Positions 44,677 to 55,094 of a DNA stretch of 64,000 nt are shown one piece after another. The notes under the pieces were generated by a model that saw only the letters and a list, made by a program, of their open reading frames with translations, ran no database searches and was not told the DNA's origin. The stretch lies in NCBI GenBank assembly GCA_002682825.1, contig NOKP01000010.1:1240001-1304000 (forward strand), given 5' to 3'. The position numbers and the translations under genes are program-made. This DNA is from Neonectria sp. B-13 (Eukaryota > Ascomycota > Sordariomycetes > Hypocreales > Nectriaceae). The stretch's first letter is position 1, and each line of letters begins with the position of its first letter.

Positions 44677-45612
44677 ATGAACGGCGAAGACCCGCCTGAG
44701 AGGCCCGAGGGCATCACTGCCATCATCAACGGCCTGGAACGGTACAACCCCGAGGCCGTCAGCCACCTCGAGTCCTACCTCCAGGAGCAATGCGAGCAGA
44801 AGTACACTGACTGCAACGCCAACCGCACGCTGTTGAAGCTGTGAGTTTCTCCTCTCTTCTCTCCTCTCTCATCTCACCACTCTGCTCTGGCGATCTCCTT
44901 CGCCGATGTATCTTCCCCTGGGCTTCAATGATGAAAACATGTCAACTTTCTACCTAATCGTGGCCAAGCCACATGAAGGGAAAAATGTTTTAATTAGACT
45001 CTGACAAGCCCATCCACCTCCTTTTCAACTTCCTACTTCCCCTTCGCGGACCGAGGCTGACCCAAATCTCCCTCACCCAGGTACCAGCTCAACCCCGACC
45101 GGATCAAGGATGAGATCGTCACCAACATCCTAGTCAAGGCCATGGCCGAGTTCCCTTCATCACAATTCTCTCTCGCCCTTCATCTCATTAACCCCTCTGC
45201 CGCAAATGGCGAGCTCCACGAGGCCGTCGGCAAGCTCCGCGCTCTCAACGGCCAGCTCGAGGGTGCCCAATACGCCGGCTTCTGGGCCGACATTGACGGT
45301 GACGATCTCTGTGCCGATCTTATTGCCGATATTGTCGGCTTTGAGGACGTAGTCCGTCACCGTATCGCCCTACTGGTCTCTCAGTCCTTCCGTGAGATCC
45401 AGCTCAGCCACCTTGAGTCATGGCTTGGCCTGAACGAGGAGGCCACCAAGACATTCATTACCGATGTCTGCGGCTGGACTGTTGACGGTGAGAGCAACGT
45501 CAAGATTCCCTCCAACCCCGAGAACGAGGCCAAGAAGTCCGAGATCCGGGAGGATGTGAACGTCGAGCAATTCTCAAGAGTGCTCCGACGTGCTTGGGAG
45601 GAGACGGCGTAG
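44677..45612 (+). CDS. Translation initiation factor eIF3 subunit k
   Basis: Non-essential small subunit of the eIF3 complex that binds the 40S ribosome; it pairs with eIF3l at the complex periphery. Two exons, 44677-44840 and 45081-45612, are separated by a 240-nt intron, long for this window. They give 231 residues, the normal length. Family blocks: IINGLERYNPEAVSHLESYL at the start, LKLYQLNPDRI across the intron, then AHYAGFW-like AQYAGFWADIDGDD, and the PCI/winged-helix C-terminus FREIQLSHLESWLGLNEEAT and FSRVLRRAWEETA. The start is the first ATG and fits the family's opening. The gene is divergent from DNA ligase I and convergent with TSR4. Confidence 0.93.
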
Positions 45613-45953
45613 AAACTTGACAGAGGATCAAGGGGTTTTGTTGCTTCCCATCAGTGGGACATGCCATGACGATTCATGAAGCGGAAGGGATAGCATGGTA
45701 GCATGGAAGGGGTATAAAATCCAGGCGTTAATAGGACATGTCATTGAAGAGCAATCCAGAGGATCTAGACATGATATAGAACTTTGTGATTTGTGGGATT
45801 ACCCATGCTTGAGGTTCTCATTTGCCAAAAAACGGGTCATCGTGTATGATCCTTTTCCTTTTCCTTTTCCTGACTGCCTTTATTTCGGCTTCTGCCTTTT
45901 GCCTCTACCTTTTGCCAATATCATGCACCCATCGTATTCACAAACAACCCTAT
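45613..45953. other. Convergent intergenic region between eIF3k and TSR4
   Basis: Two 3' UTRs in 341 bp. A TTTTCC repeat occurs near 45852-45870. Nothing else identified. Confidence 0.55.
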
Positions 45954-47212
45954 CTACTTCCCCTTCGTCAGCTCTTCCCACTGAACACCGGCCCACTCCT
46001 CGAGATACCCAACCTTCCCCAGCTCCGTACCACGCGGCGAGCAATCCTTCTCGCACACGCCCACGAGAATGGTCCCCCACTCCATGCCGTCGAGGCTCAG
46101 GTCATCGGCCTCGAGCTCAAAGATGGCGTTGGGCGTCAGCTGGACCTCGAACACCCTCCTGGCACCGCAGGCGGCGCACCGCGGGATGGCGCCCTTGCTG
46201 ACGGCCTTGCCGACCTTGTCCGTCTTGGAGTACAGCAGCGGCGTGCCGGCGAACTCGTAGCGGATGACCTGCTCTGGGTTCTGGGCCAGCCGGTCGGCGA
46301 ACTTCTGGAAGGTGCCGTCCATGGCGGACTCGAAGGCCTCGCGGTCCAGGATCGACGGCTCGGGGGCGTCGGCGGCCTCGATGCGGGCGTTGTCGGGCAC
46401 CTTGCTGGGCGTGTTGTCGAGCGTCTCGAAGTCGGCGTCGGCGAGGTACAGCGTCGGGTAGGCGTCGGGTTGCGTCTCGGGCCAGGGCTCGGCCGGCGGC
46501 GCCGGGACGGCGGGAGGGGCGTTGATGGAGAGCGTCTCGGCGAATGTTTTCGGGAGCGCGGCCACGGCTGCGTTGGAAACTGAGGCGGCGGCGGGCTTGG
46601 CGGCGGGTTGCGAGGAGAAGGGGTTTGATGAAGCGCCGGCGCTGAAGGGATTGCTGGCGCTGCTGGACGAGCTGAACGGGTTGGCGTTGCCAGAGAACGG
46701 GTTCGCTCCTCCGCCGAGAGGCTTTGAGCCGAAGAGCGTCTCGCCCAGGCCCGGCCCGTCGTTCTTGGGCGCCGGCTGCTCTTCCACCTTGTCCTGCTTG
46801 GTGTCGTCCTGCTTGGGCGCCTCCTCCTTCCACACCCTCACGCCTCGCAGCGCGCGGATGCTGCCCTCTCTGCGCCGACACGTCTGGCGCCGGCACGCAA
46901 AGACATATATCCGTCGGTCATGCTCGGGGAATCGCTCGGGGAGTTCGCCGTTGACCTGCAGCAGCAGGACCATCAGATCTTTGCAGACCTTGCATCTAGC
47001 ATAGGCGGCACTCGGTGCGTCCTCAGGGTCCAGCCAGTCCTACCCAGCGGTGTTAGCAACCGCACTTAACTCAGGATTCCAGAACAGAAACGTACGGGAC
47101 GACCTCCAAGACGGCTAATGGTGTCTTCGTCTGCCTCCTTAGAAGCATATCCCAAGAGGACCTTCGTCTCCTCAAACTCCCCGTCCGAGGAATCGGATTC
47201 GTAAGAAGCCAT
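45954..47212 (-). CDS. TSR4: TSR4 / PDCD2-like ribosome-assembly chaperone
   Basis: Dedicated chaperone that binds ribosomal protein uS5 (Rps2) during synthesis and supports 20S rRNA processing. Exons 47212-47096 and 47039-45954, phase 0, give 400 residues. The start ATG at 47212 opens with MASYESDSSDGEFEETKVLL, the family's N-terminal strand, and the join reads ISRLGGRP-DWLDPEDAPS. A Cys-rich zinc module follows: CKVCKDLMVLLLQVNGELPE, then FPEHDRRIYVFACRRQTC. Residues about 110-190 form a disordered linker with NPFS repeats (ANPFSGNANPFSSSSSA). The PDCD2_C domain occupies the last 150 residues: QVIRYEFAGTPLLYS, IPRCAACGARRVFEVQLTPN, and WGTILVGVCEKDC with its paired cysteines. All expected blocks are present. 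Confidence 0.92.
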
Positions 47213-47590
47213 GGTCGCGTCGAGGTCTAGGGTTGCTGAAAGTGATGGTGGGGTCAAGATTTTTTTTCGTTGGAGTTGACGTTGATGCGGGGCTTAGCGC
47301 AGCGATAAGGAAATATGGACAACAATCAAACTGGTGGCATTAGCATTGTCGGCCACGACCAAGAAATCAAAGTGAAAATTCGGGCACGGAAGGATTGTTC
47401 ATTTCTTTTAGAAAAATTGGTATACATTGTAACCGGTTTGATTACCGCCAGTATCCTTTTTGTCTACCATCGTTCTAAAGTGGTGTCGGATCTCGGGTCC
47501 AACTTCAACTAGACTCCCGCCCCGGCGACGACGACAACGGCGCCGATTCCCCGAAGCCCAAGAACGAACTCACCCTCTTTATATGTCCAT
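47213..47590. other. Promoter of TSR4 and 3' flank of CCT6, with a doubtful small ORF
   Basis: A plus-strand frame at 47315-47512 would encode 65 residues with one hydrophobic stretch (KLVYIVTGLITASILFVY). Its codons are A/T-rich, unlike its neighbours, and it has no recognised relative, so I do not call it a gene. The rest should be the TSR4 promoter and the CCT6 3' UTR. Confidence 0.4.
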
Positions 47591-49508
47591 TTACATGTGA
47601 TCATTAGGCCCGTCCATCCCCGGTCCCGGTCCACCTGCTCTGCCCATCTGTCGAGCCTTCAACAACTCGTCGCACAGAAGCAGGTTGGACGCGATGCTGG
47701 AGCTAGACGCGACGCAGTTTCGCAATACTCGGAACGAGTCGTAAACACCCATCAGCTCGGGATCCATGGGCTCACCCGTCTCCAGGTCCAGGCCAACCAC
47801 GTTTCCTTCACGGTTCTCATCCTGCAGGGCAGCAACTATCATCATGTTAGTTTTCCTCCTGCAAATGTATTCAGAGACCACTTACGAGCATCCTGAACGT
47901 CGAGACCGGCGTTGGCAGCCAGAGTCTTGGGAATAATGAGCAGAGCGTCGGCGAAAGCCTCGACACCCCACTTCGCCTTGCCCTTGACCGTCTTGGAGAA
48001 GGCATCGCTCTTCAGGTGGGCAGCACACGCAACCTGGAACGCGCCAGCGCCGGGCACTACGCTCTTATCCACAATCATGTTGTAGACACTGCGAAGACCG
48101 TCTCGCACTGCGTCCGTTACCTGGGCAATGGTGTGCGAGTTGGGGCCCTTGATCATCAGCGTGACCGACTTGGGGTCCTTGACCTCCTCGACGAAGGTGA
48201 ACTTCTCCTCGCCCAGAGTCTGCTCGTAGACGAGACCAGCCCAGCCCAGAGACTCCTCCGACAGGTCGTCGACGCTGTTTTGCGCAGTACCGCCGCAAAC
48301 CAGCTGGAGTCGCTCCATGTTTCTCCGCTTGGCTCGTCGAAGAGCCAGGATGCCGTTCTTGGCAAGGACGTCGAGTGACAGGGGATCGATACCCTTCTGG
48401 TTGATGACGACAAAGTTCTTGGTGCCATCAGTGCCGCACAGCTCCTGCTTCAACTCGACAATCTTCTTTAGCTTAGCATCGACGAACCGGCGCTCGCTCT
48501 CGACGAGCTTATCGCGTTGCTCGGCGCTCGAGTAGAAGAAGCTGGAGTTGATCTCGGACTTCTCGTACTCCAGGCTGACGTTGAGGGTCAGGATGAAGCA
48601 GTTCTCGAGTCGCTTGGGCATGTCGGGGTGTCGGGCACCGTGATCCAACGCCAGGCCTCGGATGAGCTTGGTGTCGGCGGCTGTCCGGTGCTGCATCTTC
48701 ATGATCTCCACCATGTGCAAGTCGGGCTTCGCGGGAGCCTGGTAAATGGCCAAGACGGCATCGACAATGTCGGGGGTCAGGTTGTTAGCCAGGGTCGAGT
48801 TGAGCTTGGTGGTGAGCGACGTTCGGGCGACGTTGAGGAGGAGTTCTCGGTCAACGTCCTTGGCGAGCTTGAAGGAGTCGAGGAACTATGACAGTGAGCG
48901 GGAGCCTCTAGATATTGCCACTGCAGGACTCACCTTCAGGGACTCGATCTTGGCAAGCTCAAAGCCATCCGTGATGATTCGGGGGTGCAGTCCCTCGGAG
49001 ATGTATCGGTCGGCCTGCTTCAGCAGCTCGCCCACCAGCATCACCACCGAGGTGGTTCCGTCGCCGCAAATGTCGTCCTGCGCAGTCGCTGCTCGGGCAA
49101 TCATGACGGCGGTCGGGTTCTGTATTTGCATCTCTCGCAGAAGGACGTTGCCGTCCTTGGTCAACTTGATCTAGCGGGGAACCGTCAGTAAGGGGGCGGG
49201 CTGAGGGGCAGATAGAGAGGTGGCGGTACCTGTCCCGCACCGTCGACGAGCCTGGGAGAAAGTCAGCGAGGCAATAGCGGATGGTGTGTGCGAGGCTCAC
49301 ATCTTGATGGTGCCGCGGGGGCCCAGGTTGGACTTGAGGACATCCTGCAGGCCTTCACCGGCACTGATATTGACCTTCAGAGCTTCACCCCTCCGCTGCG
49401 ACGCAGTAAGTGGTTAGTTACGTGGCGGCCAGGCAGCATTTCGAGCGGCAGGACGGGGCAACGTACTCGGGACTCGGCCTTGGGGTTGAGAAGTTGCGCG
49501 GCCGACAT
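47591..49508 (-). CDS. CCT6: Chaperonin CCT/TRiC zeta subunit
   Basis: One of eight subunits of the cytosolic chaperonin ring that folds actin, tubulin and WD40 proteins. Six exons, 49508-49467, 49395-49301, 49251-49230, 49170-48934, 48885-47886 and 47835-47591, give 546 residues. Exon 3 is only 22 nt. Signatures include [40 protein letters not shown], and the ATPase motif [19 protein letters not shown] with its catalytic Asp. The zeta-type apical segment ([19 protein letters not shown]) and [18 protein letters not shown], in place of the usual GGG-E motif, fit CCT6 rather than other subunits. The C-terminus is [13 protein letters not shown], a Gly/Met tail as in the family. The gene lies head-to-tail after the TSR4 gene. 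Confidence 0.95.
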
Positions 49509-50288
49509 GACTGAGAATTCTGTATTCGGTGCGCGGGGGGTATGTCGAGGTTGAGTCGAGGTTGAGAGTGGGAGTTGGATCGCGATTTCGTAATCCCACA
49601 AGCTCGCACCAGCTGTGGAATAGGCAATAGCGGGCTGGCACTGGACATTTTTTCTGCCCCTCTACAAGGTGAGGGCGGTGTAGGCTGCCACCTCGGTGAG
49701 CCCCTCGGTCAGGTGCCAATCAGGGCGAGCTAGACTCCCTAGGATACTCGGTCGAACCTACTGGATGTCCATCTTTCGGCAGATAGAGCTCGATGCTGCC
49801 ACCGATAGCTGCAATGATAAAGTCTCCAACGTATCGACCGACGCATATCCCTTGTGAACTTGATGGCACTGACACTCCATATCCAAACCTGCAATAGCTC
49901 CCTTTGTCTTCTTACCTAGTTAATATACATGCCTCTCATACAGCCCTATAGCCAGTGCATTACTACTCCGTGCAGACAGTACAAGACAGCCTCCATCTGA
50001 CAATCTGGAACCTGAATCCATATCAAAGAAGGCTCGGTATAAGTTCGCTCGAGAGATTTACAGTGTGTGCTGTAGTACAGAGATGCTAGCATGTAGTATC
50101 TGGGGCCTGTCTGAGCCGCTTGAGATGTGGCTCTGGAAGTCGGCTGAGAAGGAGTGAAACGAAGAATTACACTTGTTCAGGCCGTGCTTTTCATTTCATC
50201 CATCCTATCTTATTTTCTCTTCCCCGGTGACTTTTGGCCATTTCTCATATTCCCAAAGAAGGGAGTCCGTTGCCGGGTTATTCATGCA
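49509..50288. other. CCT6 promoter and 3' flank of the MYND gene
   Basis: 780 bp without a recognisable gene. The part next to 49508 should be the CCT6 promoter; the part next to 50288 the 3' UTR of the MYND gene. Nothing else identified. Confidence 0.5.
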
Positions 50289-53200
50289 TCACTTTGTGCA
50301 CTCCATCCTGTGCTTCTTCCAATCCGCTTTCTGACACGGCCCCGAACAGTACTTGGCCTTCAAACACCCCTGGCACTTCTTCAACGACACGCCATTCACC
50401 CCATCGGGCTTGCCACAGTTCTTGCACCGGTCCGTCTCGACGCTCAAGGTCCCCATCTGAGCGACGAGGCCTTGGTCGACAACCTCCTCCACAAAAGGCA
50501 CCGCGTATGTCGGGTTGATGGCCACCCTAACAGCATTGGGAGCTGCGCTTTCCCACTCCGGCAGCGTCACAAAGTCTTTAGGTAGCCGCCCGTTGCCGCA
50601 TGAGCACAGGGCTTGCTTGCCGGGCTCGAGGCTGAGCGGAATCGTAGCGTGTTTCTTCTTGTACTCGCAGGCGGGGCCGTGAGACCAAGTCCGGCATCTC
50701 TCTGCCAGCGATGGAAGGATCTTCTTCCAGAGCGCCAGCTCCGCGTCATTCACGTTCAGCGTGCAGCACTCGAGGGTTCGGATCAGCAGTAAGAAGGCCT
50801 CCATCCTCCCCGACTCGATCAGCTCGGTAGTGAAAGGGATGACCGCGGCATCGAGAACCACCGAGGCACTATCTCCATCCAGTCTCAGGGCAGACACAAA
50901 CACCAGCATATGGATGCCACCCTGTTCGGGATGGTTGATGGAAAACATGCCCGTTTGTCCACCCTGGAGCCCCGACGCGAGCATGAACATGGTGAATATA
51001 GACTCCTTGAAGTTCACTCTTGGGTCGCCCGAAAGTCCCGTCTCAGAGTCCGCTTCATCACGCAGTCGCTTCTCTCGGGCGGAAAACTGAAGAGAAGTGA
51101 GCGTGGTGAGCCATCTCATCCTATCCTGGCTGTTCTGAGTATCAAGAATCGGAAGCATATCGAGATTAAGATGCGGTGTGTTTAGCGTGTATGGAACACC
51201 AGAAGAGAGTGCAGCGGGAAAGATGAAGTCAGCGAGTTCTTCTGAAACCCCTGCTTGAGCTATTGGTGCAATCACCTCGATATAGCCCGAAGTACGAGCA
51301 ATGCGGGTTTTGCTGCCCGTCTTTGTGACGGGTAGCGGGAATCTGAGAGGGCAGACGAGTTTGTTGTCTCCGAACACAATGTCGATAACGAAGGGGCTTT
51401 CCTGGCGCAGCTCAATTGGGACCTTCTCCTTGAGTAGGTCTTTGCCCTTATTCGACATAATGTCGAGGTGGCCGGTGATAGCAGTGAGCTTCGTCTGGGT
51501 GGGAGGGACCTCAGCTATGAGTTTCGTCGTCTTATCGTCCTTGCCCTTGTTCACAGCGTTGTCAAGATCCTTTACGTTGCCACAGACGATAGGGTACGCT
51601 TCCTGCCCAGGCATGTATTTTGTCACAAAGACTGCTGCCCCATCGTTCAAGTTTGTCTCGAAGACGGCCATGTTGAGTCCCAGCTTGCTGTGATAGAGCG
51701 GCGTGCTTTGCACCGAAGGTAACACCGACACGCCAACAATGGTGTGTTTGGGCTCGACCTGGAGTGCGGAAACGGGCACGTAGAATGAGGCAATGAGGGG
51801 CGCGGTACCTGACCACCCGTCCCGGTCCGGCTCGATCGAGACCTGGAAGCTATCCTCATTACGGGAACCCGTTTCCTTGACGTTTCCAAAACTGAGGTGG
51901 ACATCTCCAAACATGTTGTGCCACTGGTTGGTAGCTTTTGGGCTCGCCCTCAGAGATCCGACAAGACAAGGCGATGAAGCCTTGTGTTCAAAGGAGCCCT
52001 GGTATAGACGAGAGATGGTATTCCGAGGAATGACAAGCGTGACTGCAGCGGCTAGGGGAATCGGCTTCCAGGCGTTGAAGGCTCCAAGCTCGGGCTCCTG
52101 TTTGATCTGGTTCAAAATCCACCGCTCTGTGTTGACACCGAGAAGATGCAGCTGGATGCAGAAGTCCTGCATCTGATTGCTAGCTAGAATCAGACCTGGA
52201 TCCTGGGCAATTGTGTTGAGAAGTTCAGTACACATGGCTGCCCAGTCGGTCTGTACCCGGTGCATGACCACCTTTAGCAAGGCCGCAAAACTTCCACGGT
52301 GAAAGTGTGGATAGACACTGCTCCTCGCAGCGAAAGCAGATGCCTTGGACACATCTTCGCCTTCGAACATACGGCGAAAGAGGGGTACGATAAGCCGTAC
52401 CAGGGACTTGGCGTCAATGTGCAATTTGCTTCGTCCCCCAGTATGCCCTGAGAACTGATCGTCCCGCTGCCAAGCTAGTCTGCTGCGAAACTGTGACTCG
52501 GCCTTTTTCGACTGCATGGCACTCAGGAAGATCTCGTCGACATGCGATTCGCACTTGGCATTCGTCCAGTACTGAACCGGGCTGAAACCTAGCAGAAGCG
52601 ACACAGTTGGAGCGTCGCCACGGAGGATGTTCTCGAGCGCGTTCTGTTGATGACCCCCACGGTGAATTAACAGCTCCGTGAAGAGGGATGCCCATGGCTT
52701 ATCATTGAGCAAGGGACCAGCGGCTAGTAGAATGTTGATGGCTCCAATGTGGTCGCTGAGGTTGGAGGTGTCGATTGCATCAAATGCCGTCGGCCCAGCG
52801 CCATTCTTGCCATATGCCCTTTGGTCCAGTCTCAACGGCCTGCTGTCCCAGAGCCTTCTGTACAGGTTTGCACCTGTGCTGCTCTGAAGGCTGTGACATA
52901 AAGTCAACGCATCGGCTACGGCGTAGCGGACGACAAGTTTCTTGCCGAATACAAGCCTGAATGCCGAGATCCATTCACTGAACTGAGTCCTTGCTGCTGC
53001 TGCGGCCTTGAAGCCCTTCAAACCCTCCTGGGGTTTCAAAGGTGACGAATCCGCAAGTGGCGCGTATGCTGTTGCAAGGTGATATCCCATGACTGGGTCG
53101 CTCCCGTAGTGCAAGATGTTGTCCTCAGAGAGAAGTCCAGCGAGCAAGGGATTTGGTGTCCGAGGTCCTCCCTGGCTAGGTGTCACGGTGCCGTCCTTCC

Positions 53201-53962
53201 AGTATTGCGCAGAGGCATTGGGCAGCTCGTTCTGAGATTGCAGAGAGAGCGGAGCTGCCGACCGCATGCCTGTGTAGTTGACCCCAGCTTTGCCAAGCAT
53301 CCGATCCCGATAGTCTCGGGAAGGCTGGACATTCTTCTGGACTTCCTGGAGGTAGCTGTCTTTCTGGGCCTTCTCCGCTGCGCCTTTGATGAGTTTCCAG
53401 ATACGACGGACATCTGTGAGTGTATCAGAGTCGCAGAATTTGATGGCACGACCGTAGACATTGGCGTCCCAATCCTCAAGAGTCTCTGACATGGACAGTA
53501 GCTTGGTGGTTTGGTCTAGGACAGCGTTCGCCGCATTGTTGTCCACAAACATGTGGTAGTAGGAATCCCACAAGGTTTCATTGTTGAGCTTTTCTTCTCC
53601 ATCGAGGATAAACGAGAGCAGGACAGTGTTGCGGGCTGGTTCAGTCAGTATTGATTCAAGCTGCAGTCCAGGGTCGGAGCCTCACCAATGATTCTCTCGT
53701 CAACGTCGCAACACGTCACATCAAGCTTTCTCTGCGCTGCGAAAGAGTCAGTATCGCAATGTCAACCAACAGGGTGTGAAGAATACTCACGAAGGCCATT
53801 TTCTAAGTACGCCGTATATAGGAGGTTGCGCAGATCGCCACAGCCAAGCGACAGCACAGCTGCGTCCTGGCCGTGAGGAACACATTTCGTTAGGCTGGTT
53901 GCTGGAGTGTTTCCAGCAGCATAGAGAAAGCTGGTGCGGTTGGCAACCGTCGGCGTCAGCAT
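50289..53962 (-). CDS. Large MYND zinc-finger protein with DUF4470-like N-terminus
   Basis: Exons 53962-53791, 53736-53686 and 53635-50289 give 1189 residues. The N-terminus (VLSLGCGDLRNLLYTAYLEN, then KLDVTCCDVDERIIARNTVL after joining) resembles the DUF4470 segment found ahead of MYND fingers in many fungal proteins; the pattern GCGDLRN-DxxxxIIARN is also like a degenerate methyltransferase fold. A long middle region of about 900 residues has no domain I recognise. The last 45 residues form a MYND finger: CKNCGKPDGVNG, KCQGCLKAKYCSGPCQKADW and KKHRMEC, with all metal ligands in place. MYND fingers bind proline-rich peptides. The small second exon is supported because it alone links the frames. 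Function unknown. Confidence 0.85.
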
Positions 53963-55094
53963 GATGCGGGCTTAAAAATCTCACCACACGTAAACAATGG
54001 GACAAAAATTATAGAAAGGTTACAGTATTTCTAGAGTGCAGGTTGGTGATGTAAAGGAAGAGGTTTCACGGGCGGTGGGCCTCATCGGATTACTGGTGAA
54101 GTAAGGCTGAGTGGCTGGTGCAGAGGCTGGCAAGCCGGTCTGCCACTAACAACCACCATTCGAAACGTGAAGTAGTTAAAAGATCCAGAATGGAGGGGAA
54201 CACCAGAGCGATAGAAAGATAAAATGGCAAAAAATTACAGAAGCCACGCATCTCTCGATAATGATGATACATATTTGCAACTTAAAAGCGTGAAAAACCC
54301 CCACAGGATTCCCCATGCCCTCATACGAAGAAGATGCAAAGCTGGCTCTCACATGCCGCGGCTGTTTGAGATCCTTCACCCTGACTCTGGAACCTGTTCT
54401 CGGCGTCCTCCAGCCTTCTGGATGCAGACGGAGTACTCGTTCTAAATTGAGTTGCAACTAGACTACCATTCAGCGTCACTAATGTAGGTAGGACTAATAG
54501 TGACTAGGAGGAAACCCGGGCACTCGGAGAATGCTGGCCGCTTGTTACTTTCGTTTTCACATCACATTTCAGCAAGTCTTTAGTCGTGGTCAATGAAGCT
54601 CCCATTGAATTGTCTACCGAAAAAACAAAGCATGTCGCAACTCAGGCGGCCCAACAAAAGACGCAGTCCGCATCTAGGCCCGCGCCTTCACTTTGCTTCT
54701 AAACCCCAATAACCGTTTCGCCCTTTTCCCCTCCCACCAGATTTATCCAGAATGATACCCCAAGATCTTCCTATTGTACAAAGCCAGAACCCCGCAGATG
54801 GAACGAAAAAATGCCATCCAATAGATGGCGAAGTTTGTTGATTACATTGAGGCTTCCCGCGCTGGGAAAACCTCACAATGGACAGAACAAGGACATGAGC
54901 GTCGTAAAAGATCCGCGTCGGTGAGATCCGGTTTCCGAGCTACCTCTCCCGAGCAGAAAATGTTGATGAATGAACCAGAATAGTGAAAACAGAGCGAGCC
55001 GCTTGATTAAGATACCCCGAGATTGTGTGTGTATGGCGGTGGAAGATGGCAAGAACTTTTGGCGTAACGATACAGATGACAGTAGTTTGAGGGT
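53963..55094. other. Promoter of the MYND gene and 3' flank of ACE2
   Basis: 1.1 kb with only short frames lacking domains. The ACE2 3' UTR and the MYND-gene promoter should be here. Nothing else identified. Confidence 0.5.
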
